DNA of 64,000 nt, taken from Variovorax ginsengisoli. Lineage in GTDB: Bacteria > Pseudomonadota > Gammaproteobacteria > Burkholderiales > Burkholderiaceae_C. Made by a program: the position numbers and the translations under genes. The DNA lies in NCBI RefSeq assembly GCF_030486595.1, contig NZ_JAUJZH010000036.1, positions 1-64,000 of the forward strand, in the 5' to 3' direction. How positions within the stretch are numbered: position 1 is the first letter of the stretch; each line of letters starts with the position of its first letter. Below the pieces are notes generated by a model, which saw nothing but the letters and a program-made list of their open reading frames with translations, made no database searches and was not told the origin of the DNA. This document shows positions 34,060-42,529 of this stretch, piece by piece.

Positions 34060-35219
34060 GCGGCGCGATGATCCTCAAACTCTCTCGTGCAGCGCGGGCG
34101 CCGCGCCTGGCGACCCATGCACTCATAGTCGCCCTCTTGCTGTGCATCGCGCTGCCGGTTTCATCGGCCGACGCCATGCGCGTCAAGGACCTCGGCAAGG
34201 TGAAGGGATGGCGTGAGAACGCCTTGTACGGCACCGGGATCGTCACCGGCCTGGCCGGTACCGGCGACTCGCCGGTCAATCGGACCACGCGCCAGTCGCT
34301 GGCCAACGTGCTGTCGCAGTTCAACCTGACGGTTGCACCTGAGCAGGTCCAGAGCCGGAACGTGGCCGTCGTGATGGTGAGCGCATCCCTTCCCACTTTC
34401 GCGCGTGAAGGCGATACGCTGGACTTGACCGTGAGTTCGGCCGGCGACGCACGCAGCCTGGTCGGCGGCACCCTGTTGCTGACGTCGTTGAAGGCCGCCA
34501 ACGGCCGCGTCTACGCGTTGGCGCAGGGGCCTCTGTCGGTGGGCGGCTATCGCTACGACGCCAACGGCAACGTGGTCCAAAAGAATCATCCAACGACGGG
34601 GTCGATTCCGAACGGCGCGACGGTGGAAGTCGGCGTGAGCGCACAGATGGTCGATGCTCAGGAGAGCGTGACCTTCGTCCTCGCCGAGCCAGACTACACG
34701 ACGGCCAATCGCGTCGCGGCGGCGATCAACCGACAGCTCGGGGCGCCGCTGGCGAAGGCCAAGGATGCGTCCGGCATCCAGATCGCCGTTCCACCGGCGC
34801 AGCGCGACGACTTGGTGGGGCTTCTCACCCGAATCGAGAATGTAATGGTCGAGCCCGATCGCCGGGCGCGGGTGGTCATCAACGAGCGCACCGGCACGGT
34901 GGTCTCGGGCGGCGACGTCCGGATCTCCAATGTCGCAATCTCGCACGGGGGCATCAAGATCGCCATCTCCACCGAGAACACCGCCTCCCAGCCCTACGGG
35001 GTCTGGGGCGGAGGGCCCGGCATCCGCACGGAGATCGTGACCAACACCCGTATCGACGTGGAAGAACAGGCCGGCACCGGTTTTGTCACAGGCTCTCGCA
35101 CGGTGTCCGACCTTGTGCAGTCGCTCTCACGCCTGAAGACCAGCACCCGAGACGTCATCTCGATCCTGCGCGCCGTCAAGGCCGCAGGGGCGTTGCACGG
35201 CGAGCTCGTCGTGCAGTGA
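34056..35219 (+). CDS. flgI: FlgI, P-ring protein
   Basis: The protein (about 387 residues) has a signal peptide (LATHALIVALLLCIALPVSS ADA) and FlgI motifs: RVKDLGKVKGWRENALYGTG, IVTGLAGTGDSP, QSRNVAVVMVSASLPTFARE, LVGGTLLLTSLKAANGRVYA, and the C-terminal LVQSLSRLKTSTRDVISILR. It builds the periplasmic P ring. GTG 34056 overlaps the flgH stop (GTGA); ATG 34068 is an equally possible start. Confidence 0.9.
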   Translation: MSGAMILKLSRAARAPRLATHALIVALLLCIALPVSSADAMRVKDLGKVKGWRENALYGTGIVTGLAGTGDSPVNRTTRQSLANVLSQFNLTVAPEQVQSRNVAVVMVSASLPTFAREGDTLDLTVSSAGDARSLVGGTLLLTSLKAANGRVYALAQGPLSVGGYRYDANGNVVQKNHPTTGSIPNGATVEVGVSAQMVDAQESVTFVLAEPDYTTANRVAAAINRQLGAPLAKAKDASGIQIAVPPAQRDDLVGLLTRIENVMVEPDRRARVVINERTGTVVSGGDVRISNVAISHGGIKIAISTENTASQPYGVWGGGPGIRTEIVTNTRIDVEEQAGTGFVTGSRTVSDLVQSLSRLKTSTRDVISILRAVKAAGALHGELVVQ

Positions 35220-35275
35220 GCCAGTCAATCCCCATCCGTAGCCACCTCTCACCACTCCACTGAAGACCGACACAC

Positions 35276-35659
35276 ATGACAGATGGAATTGAAGCCGTTA
35301 CCCGGTCGGCGCTTGCCCTCGCGCTCGACGCTGCCAGCCTGCGGCAGCAGGCGATTGCGACCAACATCGCAAATGTCAACACCATCGGCTATGCGCCCGT
35401 GCAGGTGAGCTTCGAGTCCCAGCTCGCCGATGCGCGCCGCAGCCTCGGGACGACGGGATTCGTGGATCCCTTCGCGCTCAGCCAGGTGAGCCCCCGGGTC
35501 GAAACGGTCGCCGGTGGTGCTGGTTCGGGCAGTCCCGTCCAGTTGGACGTGGAAGCCGCCGAGATGGCGCGCAACGCCGTGCAGTACCAGGCGCTCCTCA
35601 AGGGGCTGTCGCGCCACTTCTCGATTCTCTCAATGGCTGCCAGCGACGGCAGGAAATAG
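35276..35659 (+). CDS. flgB: FlgB, proximal rod protein
   Basis: The 127-residue protein shows the FlgB pattern: N-terminal helix with RQQAIATNIANVNTIGYAPV, a short loop, then the C-terminal ARNAVQYQALLKGLSRHFSI LSMA helix. Length is normal for FlgB (about 130). A 56-base gap before it is the longest between flhA and fliM after that preceding flgG, but I see no promoter there. It is the inner rod segment attached to FliE. Confidence 0.9.
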   Translation: MTDGIEAVTRSALALALDAASLRQQAIATNIANVNTIGYAPVQVSFESQLADARRSLGTTGFVDPFALSQVSPRVETVAGGAGSGSPVQLDVEAAEMARNAVQYQALLKGLSRHFSILSMAASDGRK

Positions 35660-35661
35660 AC

Positions 35662-36129
35662 ATGGACTACGCCCAATCCTTCGCGATCAGCGCCCTCGGA
35701 ATGAACATCGAGCGGGCGCGCGTGGAAGTTGCATCGCTCAACCTGGCCAACGCCAATACCGTGCAAGGGGTGGGCGGCGCGACCTATCAGCCGCTGCGCG
35801 TAGTGGTGGACGCACGCGCCGTGACCGCCCGACTCGCGGCAGGAACGTCGGGGACCTTCGCCGCCATGATGCGTGAGGGCTCTGACGTTGCCGCGTCGAC
35901 TCGACAAGTGGTCCAGATTGTCCCCACGGGCGCGGCGCCTCGTCTCGTGTACGAGCCGGGGCATCCCTCGGCCGACGAGCGCGGCTACGTCAGCTACGCC
36001 GCGGTCGACGCGGCGACCGAAATGGTCAGTCTGATGAGTGCGACCCGTGCCTACGAGGCGAACGTCGCAGCCATGAACACCTCGCGGACGCTCGCCCTGC
36101 GGGCGCTGGACATCGGGGGCACCGCGTGA
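35662..36129 (+). CDS. flgC: FlgC, proximal rod protein
   Basis: The 155-residue protein has the FlgC arrangement: FAISALGMNIERARVEVASL, NLANANTVQGVGGATYQPLR, a GYVSYAAVDAATEMVSLMSA segment and the C-terminal TRAYEANVAAMNTSRTLALR helix. The N-terminal helix uses NLANANT for the more usual NIANANT. It starts 2 bases after flgB. Slightly longer than usual (about 135-150). Confidence 0.9.
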   Translation: MDYAQSFAISALGMNIERARVEVASLNLANANTVQGVGGATYQPLRVVVDARAVTARLAAGTSGTFAAMMREGSDVAASTRQVVQIVPTGAAPRLVYEPGHPSADERGYVSYAAVDAATEMVSLMSATRAYEANVAAMNTSRTLALRALDIGGTA

Positions 36130-36476
36130 CCGGGTTCCTTCCTGTGGAGGCCTTGTCCTCGATGTCCGCAATCCTGCCCCAGATGGATGACCTTGTAGGC
36201 CCGACCGCCACAAGCCCGAGCCTGCCCGCGCCGGCGATGGGCAGCGACGCGGTCCCGGGTTCATTCGGCCAGCTCGTGACCGATGGCGTGGCCCGGGTGA
36301 ACAGCCAGCTGATCGGCGGCCAGGGCGACCTGCAGAAACTGGCGGTGGGTGATGCGCAGAACCTGCATCAGATCATGATCAATCTGGAGGAAAGCCGCCT
36401 GTCGTTTCAGCTGATGATGCAAGTCCGAAGCCGCCTGCTGGAGGCCTACCAGGACATCATGAAGATGCCGATATGA
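36126..36476 (+). CDS. fliE: FliE, MS-ring/rod junction protein
   Basis: The 116-residue protein has the FliE C-terminal signature (AQNLHQIMINLEESRLSFQL, MMQVRSRLLEAYQDIMKMPI), where the end in MPI is typical. FliE links the MS ring to the rod and is the first exported protein. A GTG start overlaps flgC by 4 bases. The Pro-rich N-terminal stretch (ATSPSLPAPAMGSD) is normal for FliE. Confidence 0.9.
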   Translation: MTGFLPVEALSSMSAILPQMDDLVGPTATSPSLPAPAMGSDAVPGSFGQLVTDGVARVNSQLIGGQGDLQKLAVGDAQNLHQIMINLEESRLSFQLMMQVRSRLLEAYQDIMKMPI

Positions 36477-37978
36477 GTTTCTGGCAAGGAATGACGCAGC
36501 GTGGCCGGATCGGGCTGGTCGGTGGCGCAATTGCGATCGTGCTGGCGACAGCCGTGTCGGGCTGGTGGCTGTTGCACACCGAGTACCAGGCGCTTTTCAC
36601 CGAACTGAAGCCGCAGGACGCACAGGCGATGACCACCGAGCTGGAGCGCCTCAAGATCCCGTACCACCTCGGTGACAGCGGGACGTCCATCCTGGTTGAC
36701 AAGGCCACGGTGCACGCGACGCGCATCAAGCTGATGGGCAAGGACTTGCCGCTACACGGCGCCGTGGGCCTGGAACTCTTCAACAACACGGACTTCGGAA
36801 TGACCGAGTTCGCGCAGAAGATCAACTACCAGCGTGCCCTTCAGGGGGAACTGACTCGCACGATCCAATCGCTTACCGAAGTGAAGGAGGTGCGCGTGCT
36901 CCTCGCCTTGCCGGAGCAGGGCCTCTTCAAGCAGGCGACATCCAAGGCCAAGGCCTCGATCACCGTGACGCTGCGGCAGGGGCAGGCGCTGCGGGGGGAG
37001 CAGGTCACGGGCATCCAGCGCCTTGTGGCCGCGGCCGTGCCCGGCATGACCATTCAGGGCGTGACCATCGTCGACAGCCACGGCGTGGCGCTGACACGTT
37101 CTGACGCTGACGACGGTGAGGCCGGTCTCCAATCTGCGCGTCTTGATCTCAAGCGCGACACCGAAGGCTATCTCGCGCGCAAGGCGGCGACAGTCCTCGA
37201 CCGAACCTTCGGGGCAGGGCAGGCGCTGGCCAGCGTCGACGTGACGCTCAACATGGATCAGATCCGTACGACCACCGAGGACGTCCTGCCCGCCCCCTCC
37301 CGCGCGGGTCTGCAGGCGGCCGGCGTCGTGGTGCGCGAGCGTGAGACGCTGCGCGATCCGGGGGCCTCGGCGGACCGCAGAGCGACCGACGCGAGCGGGA
37401 GTTCGCAACGGGACCTGGAGTACGCGGTTGGTCGTCGGATCGAACAAGTGGTGAGCCAGCCCGGGTCGATCCGTCGAATCCAGGTGGTCGCCGTGGTGCG
37501 CCAGGCACTCGATGCCGCGCAGGAAGAGCGGCTGCGCAAGGTCATCGCCGCGGCGGTCGGTGCTTCGCCCGAGCGCGGCGACACCGTGGTGATTCAATCC
37601 CTGGCAGGAGCGGCGGTGCCTGGGTTTGATGCTTCGACCGCTGGTGACGTGGGCCCAGCCCAGGCGGATGCAAGTTCCACGGGTGGTGCGGAACGGCCAA
37701 GTGCGTTGCGACGCAGCGGTGACTTATCGCTGACCCAGTGGGTGATCGGGTGTGTCATGGCGATGCTGCTACTGGCACTTGTCGCCCGCGCCGCCCTCCG
37801 AAGGTCCCCGATGCGAGCGTCGCGATACACAGCGACCAGCCTGTCCGAGGCCGAGCGCGCCGTGGCGCTGCGTCGAGTGCAGGACTGGATGGGGGCTGAC
37901 GACGTGTCTCGACGTCGTGTACCCCCACGGGCCGGGGCAGCGCTGGGCACCATGACGGATGCCAGGAGGCCCGTGTGA
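36473..37978 (+). CDS. fliF: FliF, MS-ring protein
   Basis: The 501-residue protein has two membrane helices (about 12-34, IGLVGGAIAIVLATAVSGWW; and about 420-442, WVIGCVMAMLLLALVARAAL) around a large periplasmic domain with FliF motifs (YQALFTELKPQDAQAMTTEL, INYQRALQGELTRTIQSLTE, VKEVRVLLALPEQGLF, ITVTLRQGQALRGEQVTGIQ). It is shorter than the usual 530-570 residues. The C-terminal tail after the second helix, which binds FliG, is only about 55 residues with a poorly conserved end, in line with the odd FliG-like protein next to it. Confidence 0.9.
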   Translation: MSFWQGMTQRGRIGLVGGAIAIVLATAVSGWWLLHTEYQALFTELKPQDAQAMTTELERLKIPYHLGDSGTSILVDKATVHATRIKLMGKDLPLHGAVGLELFNNTDFGMTEFAQKINYQRALQGELTRTIQSLTEVKEVRVLLALPEQGLFKQATSKAKASITVTLRQGQALRGEQVTGIQRLVAAAVPGMTIQGVTIVDSHGVALTRSDADDGEAGLQSARLDLKRDTEGYLARKAATVLDRTFGAGQALASVDVTLNMDQIRTTTEDVLPAPSRAGLQAAGVVVRERETLRDPGASADRRATDASGSSQRDLEYAVGRRIEQVVSQPGSIRRIQVVAVVRQALDAAQEERLRKVIAAAVGASPERGDTVVIQSLAGAAVPGFDASTAGDVGPAQADASSTGGAERPSALRRSGDLSLTQWVIGCVMAMLLLALVARAALRRSPMRASRYTATSLSEAERAVALRRVQDWMGADDVSRRRVPPRAGAALGTMTDARRPV

Positions 37979-38595
37979 CGGGGGCTGGGACCGAAGAGTC
38001 CGGCGGCGCGCGCCGTGCGGCACTCCTGTTGCACGCGATGTCGCCGGCTGACCGCGCGTGGACGCTCGAAGAGCTGCCAACGGTGCAGCGGGACGCGTTG
38101 CGCAAGCTCCTAGATGAACTCGAATCGCTCGGCATCGTGAGCGATCCGACGATGATCGCGGAGGCGATCGCCCCAGAGGGCCGTCACGAGCCGTCGCTGA
38201 GCAGGGACGATCCGGTATTGGCGCACGCACCCCAGTCCGCCGAGGACATGCTGCACGCACTGGACGAACCGGGCAGGCGGGTGATTGTTCGCTTGATGCA
38301 AGCCGAGTCCGCTGACCTGGTCGCAGCATGGCTGCGAGTCGACGACTGGCCCTGGCGCGACGATATCCTTCAGGCGCTTGACGCAGCGCAGCGCCGGCAA
38401 GTGGAGGCCGCGCTCGTCGCAGCACCCTCAGGTCCGGTGCCGCCTGCACAGCGCGCGGCGCTGATCGATGTCGTCGTCGCCCAGCTCAGGAAGCATGCAC
38501 CGGTCGCGACATCGGCGCACCGCCGGCCGTTGCTGCGTTCAGCGTTGAACCGGATCTGGCCTCCGGCCGGGAAGCTGCGAGGTGCTACGTCTTGA
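37975..38595 (+). CDS. Short divergent protein in the fliG position
   Basis: This 206-residue protein overlaps fliF and fliH by 4 bases each, where fliG belongs. Typical FliG is about 330 residues with three armadillo-like domains and a charged torque helix. Here only helical sequence such as AALLLHAMSPADRAWTLEEL, SAEDMLHALDEPGRRVIVRL and WPWRDDILQALDAAQRRQVE is found, recalling parts of the FliG N-terminal/middle repeats. I do not see the C-terminal torque domain with its conserved charged residues. It may act only as an adaptor between FliF and FliM. Confidence 0.6.
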   Translation: MTGAGTEESGGARRAALLLHAMSPADRAWTLEELPTVQRDALRKLLDELESLGIVSDPTMIAEAIAPEGRHEPSLSRDDPVLAHAPQSAEDMLHALDEPGRRVIVRLMQAESADLVAAWLRVDDWPWRDDILQALDAAQRRQVEAALVAAPSGPVPPAQRAALIDVVVAQLRKHAPVATSAHRRPLLRSALNRIWPPAGKLRGATS

Positions 38596-39425
38596 CTGAG
38601 CGGGGATCGTCGCAGGTGCTGAGACAAGTGGTCCTGAAAGGACGGCACACGCTCGCCCGGCCGGCTCAGCGCGAGACCTTGGCGCCCAATGGCGAGCTGC
38701 GGGCGGAGCCAGGCCTGATGAATCCGGTCGCGGGCGCCGGCTTGACGGGACTCCCAACGCCGGCCGGATCCCCCGCCGCACAGATCGCCGAAGAGGCACG
38801 CCAACGAGGCTACGAGGAGGGCTATGCCGAAGGCCGCGCCCGTGGCGCCGAGGAGGCGCAGCGCATCGCAAGCCTGGCCGCGGAGCAAGCGGACCGAGAC
38901 CTGAGAGCCACGGCGGAGCGCCTGACCCGGGAACTGAACGAGCAGGCGCAGGCCGCCTATCAGGCCAGAGTCCGATCGCTGGAAGCCCTGATCGCGGCGC
39001 TGCCGCCTCAGATCGAGGCGCGGCTCGCCGAAGCCGAGGACGACACGCTGGGACTGGCGTTCGAAGTTGTGTGCCGCGTGCTGGGCGAGGAAGCCGTCCG
39101 GCCCGACCGCCTGCGATCCCAATTCGCGCGTGCCATCGAAGGCCTGCGCAATCGCCAGTTGGTGGCCGTGCATCTGCATCCGGAGGACCTGGCCGCGTTG
39201 GAACGGAACGGCGGACTGTCGGACCTGTGCGCAGGCGCTCCGGGCATCCGCTGGGTCGCCAGCAGCGCGGTCGTTCTCGGCGGCTGCATCCTGGAGTCGC
39301 CGGAAGGGGGGCTCGATGCCCGGTTCGAGACGCAGCTTCAGGCATTGCGGGATCTGCTGCAAGACAGCCGTGCCCGCCTGCGCGCCGGGCAAGGCGAATC
39401 GCCTGCCATGGAGCCTCGCGGATGA
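38592..39425 (+). CDS. fliH: FliH, ATPase regulator of flagellar export
   Basis: The 277-residue protein has the FliH layout: a helix with GxxxG-like spacing (EEARQRGYEEGYAEGRARGA), a long coiled coil (EQADRDLRATAERLTRELNE) and a C-terminal domain (LGLAFEVVCRVLGEEAVRPD, HLHPEDLAAL, WVASSAVVLGGCILESPEGG LDAR). It binds FliI and links it to FliN. A TTG start overlaps the previous stop (TTGA). Normal length. Confidence 0.88.
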   Translation: MTERGSSQVLRQVVLKGRHTLARPAQRETLAPNGELRAEPGLMNPVAGAGLTGLPTPAGSPAAQIAEEARQRGYEEGYAEGRARGAEEAQRIASLAAEQADRDLRATAERLTRELNEQAQAAYQARVRSLEALIAALPPQIEARLAEAEDDTLGLAFEVVCRVLGEEAVRPDRLRSQFARAIEGLRNRQLVAVHLHPEDLAALERNGGLSDLCAGAPGIRWVASSAVVLGGCILESPEGGLDARFETQLQALRDLLQDSRARLRAGQGESPAMEPRG

Positions 39426-40780
39426 ACAGCCTGAAGGCCGCCCGTGAAGCCCTGCGCGACGCCGAGCTGCATCGCCGCATTGGCTGGGTGCGGGAGATGC
39501 AGGGTCATGCGATCGACGCGCTCGGCCCGGATGCGGCTGTGGGGGAGCTGTGCCGCATCATGGTTCGCACGAAATCGGAGACCGGTGAAGCTGGCAGCGT
39601 GCTCGCCGAGGTCGTGGGCCTGAAGACCGGCCGCGTCACGTTGATGCCCTACGGCTCGCTCGAAGGCATAGCGTCCGGCTGCGAGGTCCGGGCGCTCGGT
39701 GCGCAATCGCAGATCGGGGTCGGGGCGGCGTTGCTCGGCCGCGTCGTCGACGGCTTCGGCGACCCACTAGACGGCAGGCCGCGGCCGGTAACGCATCTGC
39801 GCCGCCCCCTCAAGGCACCGCCGATCAACCCGATGCAGCGTCCTCCGATCGATCGGATCCTCGAGACCGGCATCCGATGCATCGACGGCCTTCTCACACT
39901 GGGGGAAGGGCAGCGCATCGGTATCTTCGCCGGCAGCGGTGTCGGCAAGAGCACGTTGTTGGGAATGCTCGCGCGTCACTTGAAGGCACGTGCGGATGGC
40001 GATGACCGCCGCCGTGTCAACGTGATCGCGCTCATTGGCGAACGAGGGCGGGAGGTGCGCGAGTTCATCGAGAAGCAGCTTGGCCCAGAAGGCCTCGCCC
40101 GATCGGTCGTGGTGGTAGCCACCGCCGACCAGCCGGCGCTTGCGCGGCTGCGTGCGGCCTATGCGGCGCTTGCGATCGCCGAGCATTTCCGTGACGGAGG
40201 GCAGAACGTCCTGCTCACCATGGACTCGATCACACGCTTCGCGATGGCGCGGCGCGAGGTAGGCCTGTCGGCGGGCGAGCCGCCAACGGCGCGCGGGTAC
40301 ACGCCCTCGGTCTTTGCGGAGTTACCCGAGCTTTGCGAACGTTGCGGCACGGCGCCCGGCGGAGGCTCCATCACCGCGCTGCTCACCGTGCTGGTGGAAG
40401 GCGACGACCTCAACGAACCGGTGTCCGATGCGCTGCGTGCCATCCTTGACGGCCACATCGTGCTGTCGCGGCACCTTGCGCACCGCGGCCACTACCCGGC
40501 CATCGATGTGCTCAAGAGCGTGAGTCGGCTGATGCCCGAACTGGCCACCGCGGATGAGCGTGCGCTCGCCGTTTCCGCCGTCGAGCGGCTGGCGGTGCTG
40601 GAGCGCAACCGCCAGATGATCGACATTGGCGCCTACGAGAAAGGCTCGAACGCCGATCTGGATCGGGCTCTCGCGATCGAGCCCGAGCTCCAGGCCTGGC
40701 TCCGGCAAAGCGTGGGTGGGGCACCGCGCGCCGAAGCGGTCCAGAGCCTTGGGAACATCCTCGGAGGGGTTGCCACATGA
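39422..40780 (+). CDS. fliI: FliI, flagellum-specific ATPase
   Basis: The 452-residue protein is a typical F1-beta-like export ATPase: Walker A in IGIFAGSGVGKSTLLGML (about 168-176), CLIGERGREV-type loop (IALIGERGREVREFIEKQLG), Walker B region NVLLTMDSITRFAMARREVG and PTARGYTPSVFAELPELCER. It unloads chaperoned substrates at the gate. ATG 39422 overlaps the fliH stop. Length and all active-site motifs are normal. Confidence 0.93.
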   Translation: MNSLKAAREALRDAELHRRIGWVREMQGHAIDALGPDAAVGELCRIMVRTKSETGEAGSVLAEVVGLKTGRVTLMPYGSLEGIASGCEVRALGAQSQIGVGAALLGRVVDGFGDPLDGRPRPVTHLRRPLKAPPINPMQRPPIDRILETGIRCIDGLLTLGEGQRIGIFAGSGVGKSTLLGMLARHLKARADGDDRRRVNVIALIGERGREVREFIEKQLGPEGLARSVVVVATADQPALARLRAAYAALAIAEHFRDGGQNVLLTMDSITRFAMARREVGLSAGEPPTARGYTPSVFAELPELCERCGTAPGGGSITALLTVLVEGDDLNEPVSDALRAILDGHIVLSRHLAHRGHYPAIDVLKSVSRLMPELATADERALAVSAVERLAVLERNRQMIDIGAYEKGSNADLDRALAIEPELQAWLRQSVGGAPRAEAVQSLGNILGGVAT

Positions 40781-41286
40781 GCGCGACCCATGCCGCTTCC
40801 CCGGCGGGCTCGGATGTCGACGTGCGTGGTTTCGTCTACGCGCTCGAACCCGTGCGCCAGAAGCTGCAGTGGCGCCTCGACAAGCTGATGGCCGATCTTG
40901 CGCGGACCCAGCAGTTGGTGACCAAGCTCGAAGGCCAGATGGCCGAGATTTCGCAGCGCCATGATCGCGAGGCCCATGCGGCCGGACAGGCCCTGGTCAG
41001 CCGCATGAACCCTGACGCCCATCGGCGTGCATTGGACTATCTCACCCAGTTACGCAACCAATCCCGGCTGTTGGCCGAGGAACATCGCGCAAAAAGCCTG
41101 GAGCGTGACCGCCTGAGAGCCGCGTGCGTGGCGCAACAGCTGCGGATCGAAGGGCTGACCCAGCACAAGGAGGAAGCCTTGATCGAGTATGCGGACGAGG
41201 TGCGCAAGCGCATCAGCACCGAGCAGGACCGCGATTGGCTCGCGCGTGCCGTCGCGAGTCGGGGCGTTCGGAAGGATTCAAGATGA
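40777..41286 (+). CDS. fliJ: FliJ-like export chaperone stalk
   Basis: The 169-residue protein is almost wholly a charged coiled coil (LEPVRQKLQWRLDKLMADLA, RTQQLVTKLEGQMAEISQRH, LAEEHRAKSLERDRLRAACV, HKEEALIEYADEVRKR), as FliJ is. It directly follows fliI with a 4-base overlap, the normal place. FliJ sequence is poorly conserved, so the call depends on structure and position. The protein is about 20 residues longer than common FliJ. Confidence 0.8.
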   Translation: MSATHAASPAGSDVDVRGFVYALEPVRQKLQWRLDKLMADLARTQQLVTKLEGQMAEISQRHDREAHAAGQALVSRMNPDAHRRALDYLTQLRNQSRLLAEEHRAKSLERDRLRAACVAQQLRIEGLTQHKEEALIEYADEVRKRISTEQDRDWLARAVASRGVRKDSR

Positions 41287-42089
41287 CTAAGTCTTCGTCC
41301 GTCACAGTGGCTGGTACGGTGCCGCCAGATCGGCGCACGCCGGTCGGAACCGCCGTCGATCCGATGCGTCAGCAGCAGGCGTGGCAGCACGAAATGGAAC
41401 GGGCTCAGCTGGCGGGATGGTTCAAGGTGAGCACCTCGACCGTCAAGGGTGGCGCGGTGCCAGCGTCCCCCCCTCAGCTCCGGACCGTGCCAGGAAGCGC
41501 TCCAGGGGAAACCCAGCGTGTCGGAGCCATGCATCGAGTGGCAAGAGGTGCCGAGGCGGGTGTCGCGCCGCAGGCAGCAGCACAGGAGGCCCCCGAGGCA
41601 TTCTCCGGCCGTACGGCGGCGGCGGTTGCCGTTGCCGTCGCGAGATCGAGCGGCGTTGCCGAGGCAGACGCGGGATTGCAGGATTTGCCAACGAGCCAGA
41701 GCACTCCCTTGGCGCGGCCGGTGACTCCGGGCGCATCCCTGGCGAAGATGGGCATTGAGCCAACGCTTGAAGCGCCAGCCTGTGCGCGCCCATCGATGGC
41801 GCAGACCGCTGAGCCAGCCCCCCTGCGCCTGCATGCGGAGCCGCACCCTCGGGGCCAGGCCGTGTGGATTGCGATGCGCGCCGATGATGAGGCGATGCGC
41901 GCCATGCTGCCCGGGATCGTGGCTGATCTTCAGCGTGACATGCGTGGCCGCGGCGAACGCCTCTACCAGGTCGTCTGCAACGGCGAGTTGGTCTGGCAAG
42001 ACGGCGCCGCGATAGGGGCGTACGAGACCGGATCGAGCGGAAAGCCCCGCGTTTCTTACTTCAACCCAGATTCTCCAAAGGAGCCGTGA
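41283..42089 (+). CDS. FliK-like (hook-length control) candidate
   Basis: The 268-residue protein is low in complexity for residues 40-180 (many Ala, Pro, Gln and Ser) and has a compact C-terminal part (LHAEPHPRGQAVWIAMRADD, LPGIVADLQRDMRGRGERLY, QVVCNGELVWQD). A disordered ruler followed by a folded C-terminal domain, between fliJ and flgD, is where FliK is usually found. Sequence likeness to FliK is weak: the LxLxPxxLG-type motif is not clear. It is also shorter than typical FliK (about 400). ATG 41283 overlaps fliJ. Confidence 0.5.
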   Translation: MTKSSSVTVAGTVPPDRRTPVGTAVDPMRQQQAWQHEMERAQLAGWFKVSTSTVKGGAVPASPPQLRTVPGSAPGETQRVGAMHRVARGAEAGVAPQAAAQEAPEAFSGRTAAAVAVAVARSSGVAEADAGLQDLPTSQSTPLARPVTPGASLAKMGIEPTLEAPACARPSMAQTAEPAPLRLHAEPHPRGQAVWIAMRADDEAMRAMLPGIVADLQRDMRGRGERLYQVVCNGELVWQDGAAIGAYETGSSGKPRVSYFNPDSPKEP

Positions 42090-42493
42090 TGGCCATCGAT
42101 TCAATAGGCGCCTCGGCGGCCGCGAACCTGCAGTCCAGCAGCCTGGGCATGGAGGACTTTCTTAAGATCCTCCTGACCCAGATGACCTACCAGGATCCAT
42201 TGAAGCCGATGGACAACCAGCAGTTCATGGCCCAGATGGCGCAGTTCACGAGCCTCGAGCAGACTCAGCAGCTCAACAACAAGATCGAAACGCTGATCAC
42301 CAACCAGGCGGCGCTGCAGTCGGTGGGTCTGATCGGCCGCACGGTAGACGTCACGACCAGCAGCGGCGGCACCGAAACCGGCAAGGTGAGCGCGCTCTCG
42401 CTCACAGGCGCTGCGCCCTTGCTGACGGTGACGACCACCGCAGGCGCCACCTTGAGCGACATCTCGCTGAGCCAGATCAGCGCGGTGCGATGA
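42086..42493 (+). CDS. flgD: FlgD, hook capping protein, short form
   Basis: The 135-residue protein carries the FlgD N-terminal signature (MEDFLKILLTQMTYQDPLKP, MDNQQFMAQMAQFTSLEQTQ, QLNNKIETL), which is the export/capping region. A short beta part follows (SVGLIGRTVDVTTSSGGTET). Usual FlgD has 200-230 residues, with an extra FlgD Ig-like/Tudor domain. This copy is the short type, lacking that domain. GTG 42086 overlaps the previous stop; ATG 42089 is possible. Confidence 0.88.
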   Translation: MMAIDSIGASAAANLQSSSLGMEDFLKILLTQMTYQDPLKPMDNQQFMAQMAQFTSLEQTQQLNNKIETLITNQAALQSVGLIGRTVDVTTSSGGTETGKVSALSLTGAAPLLTVTTTAGATLSDISLSQISAVR

Positions 42494-42529
42494 GCCGCCG
42501 ACCCACCTGACCATCTGAAGGGACCTATC

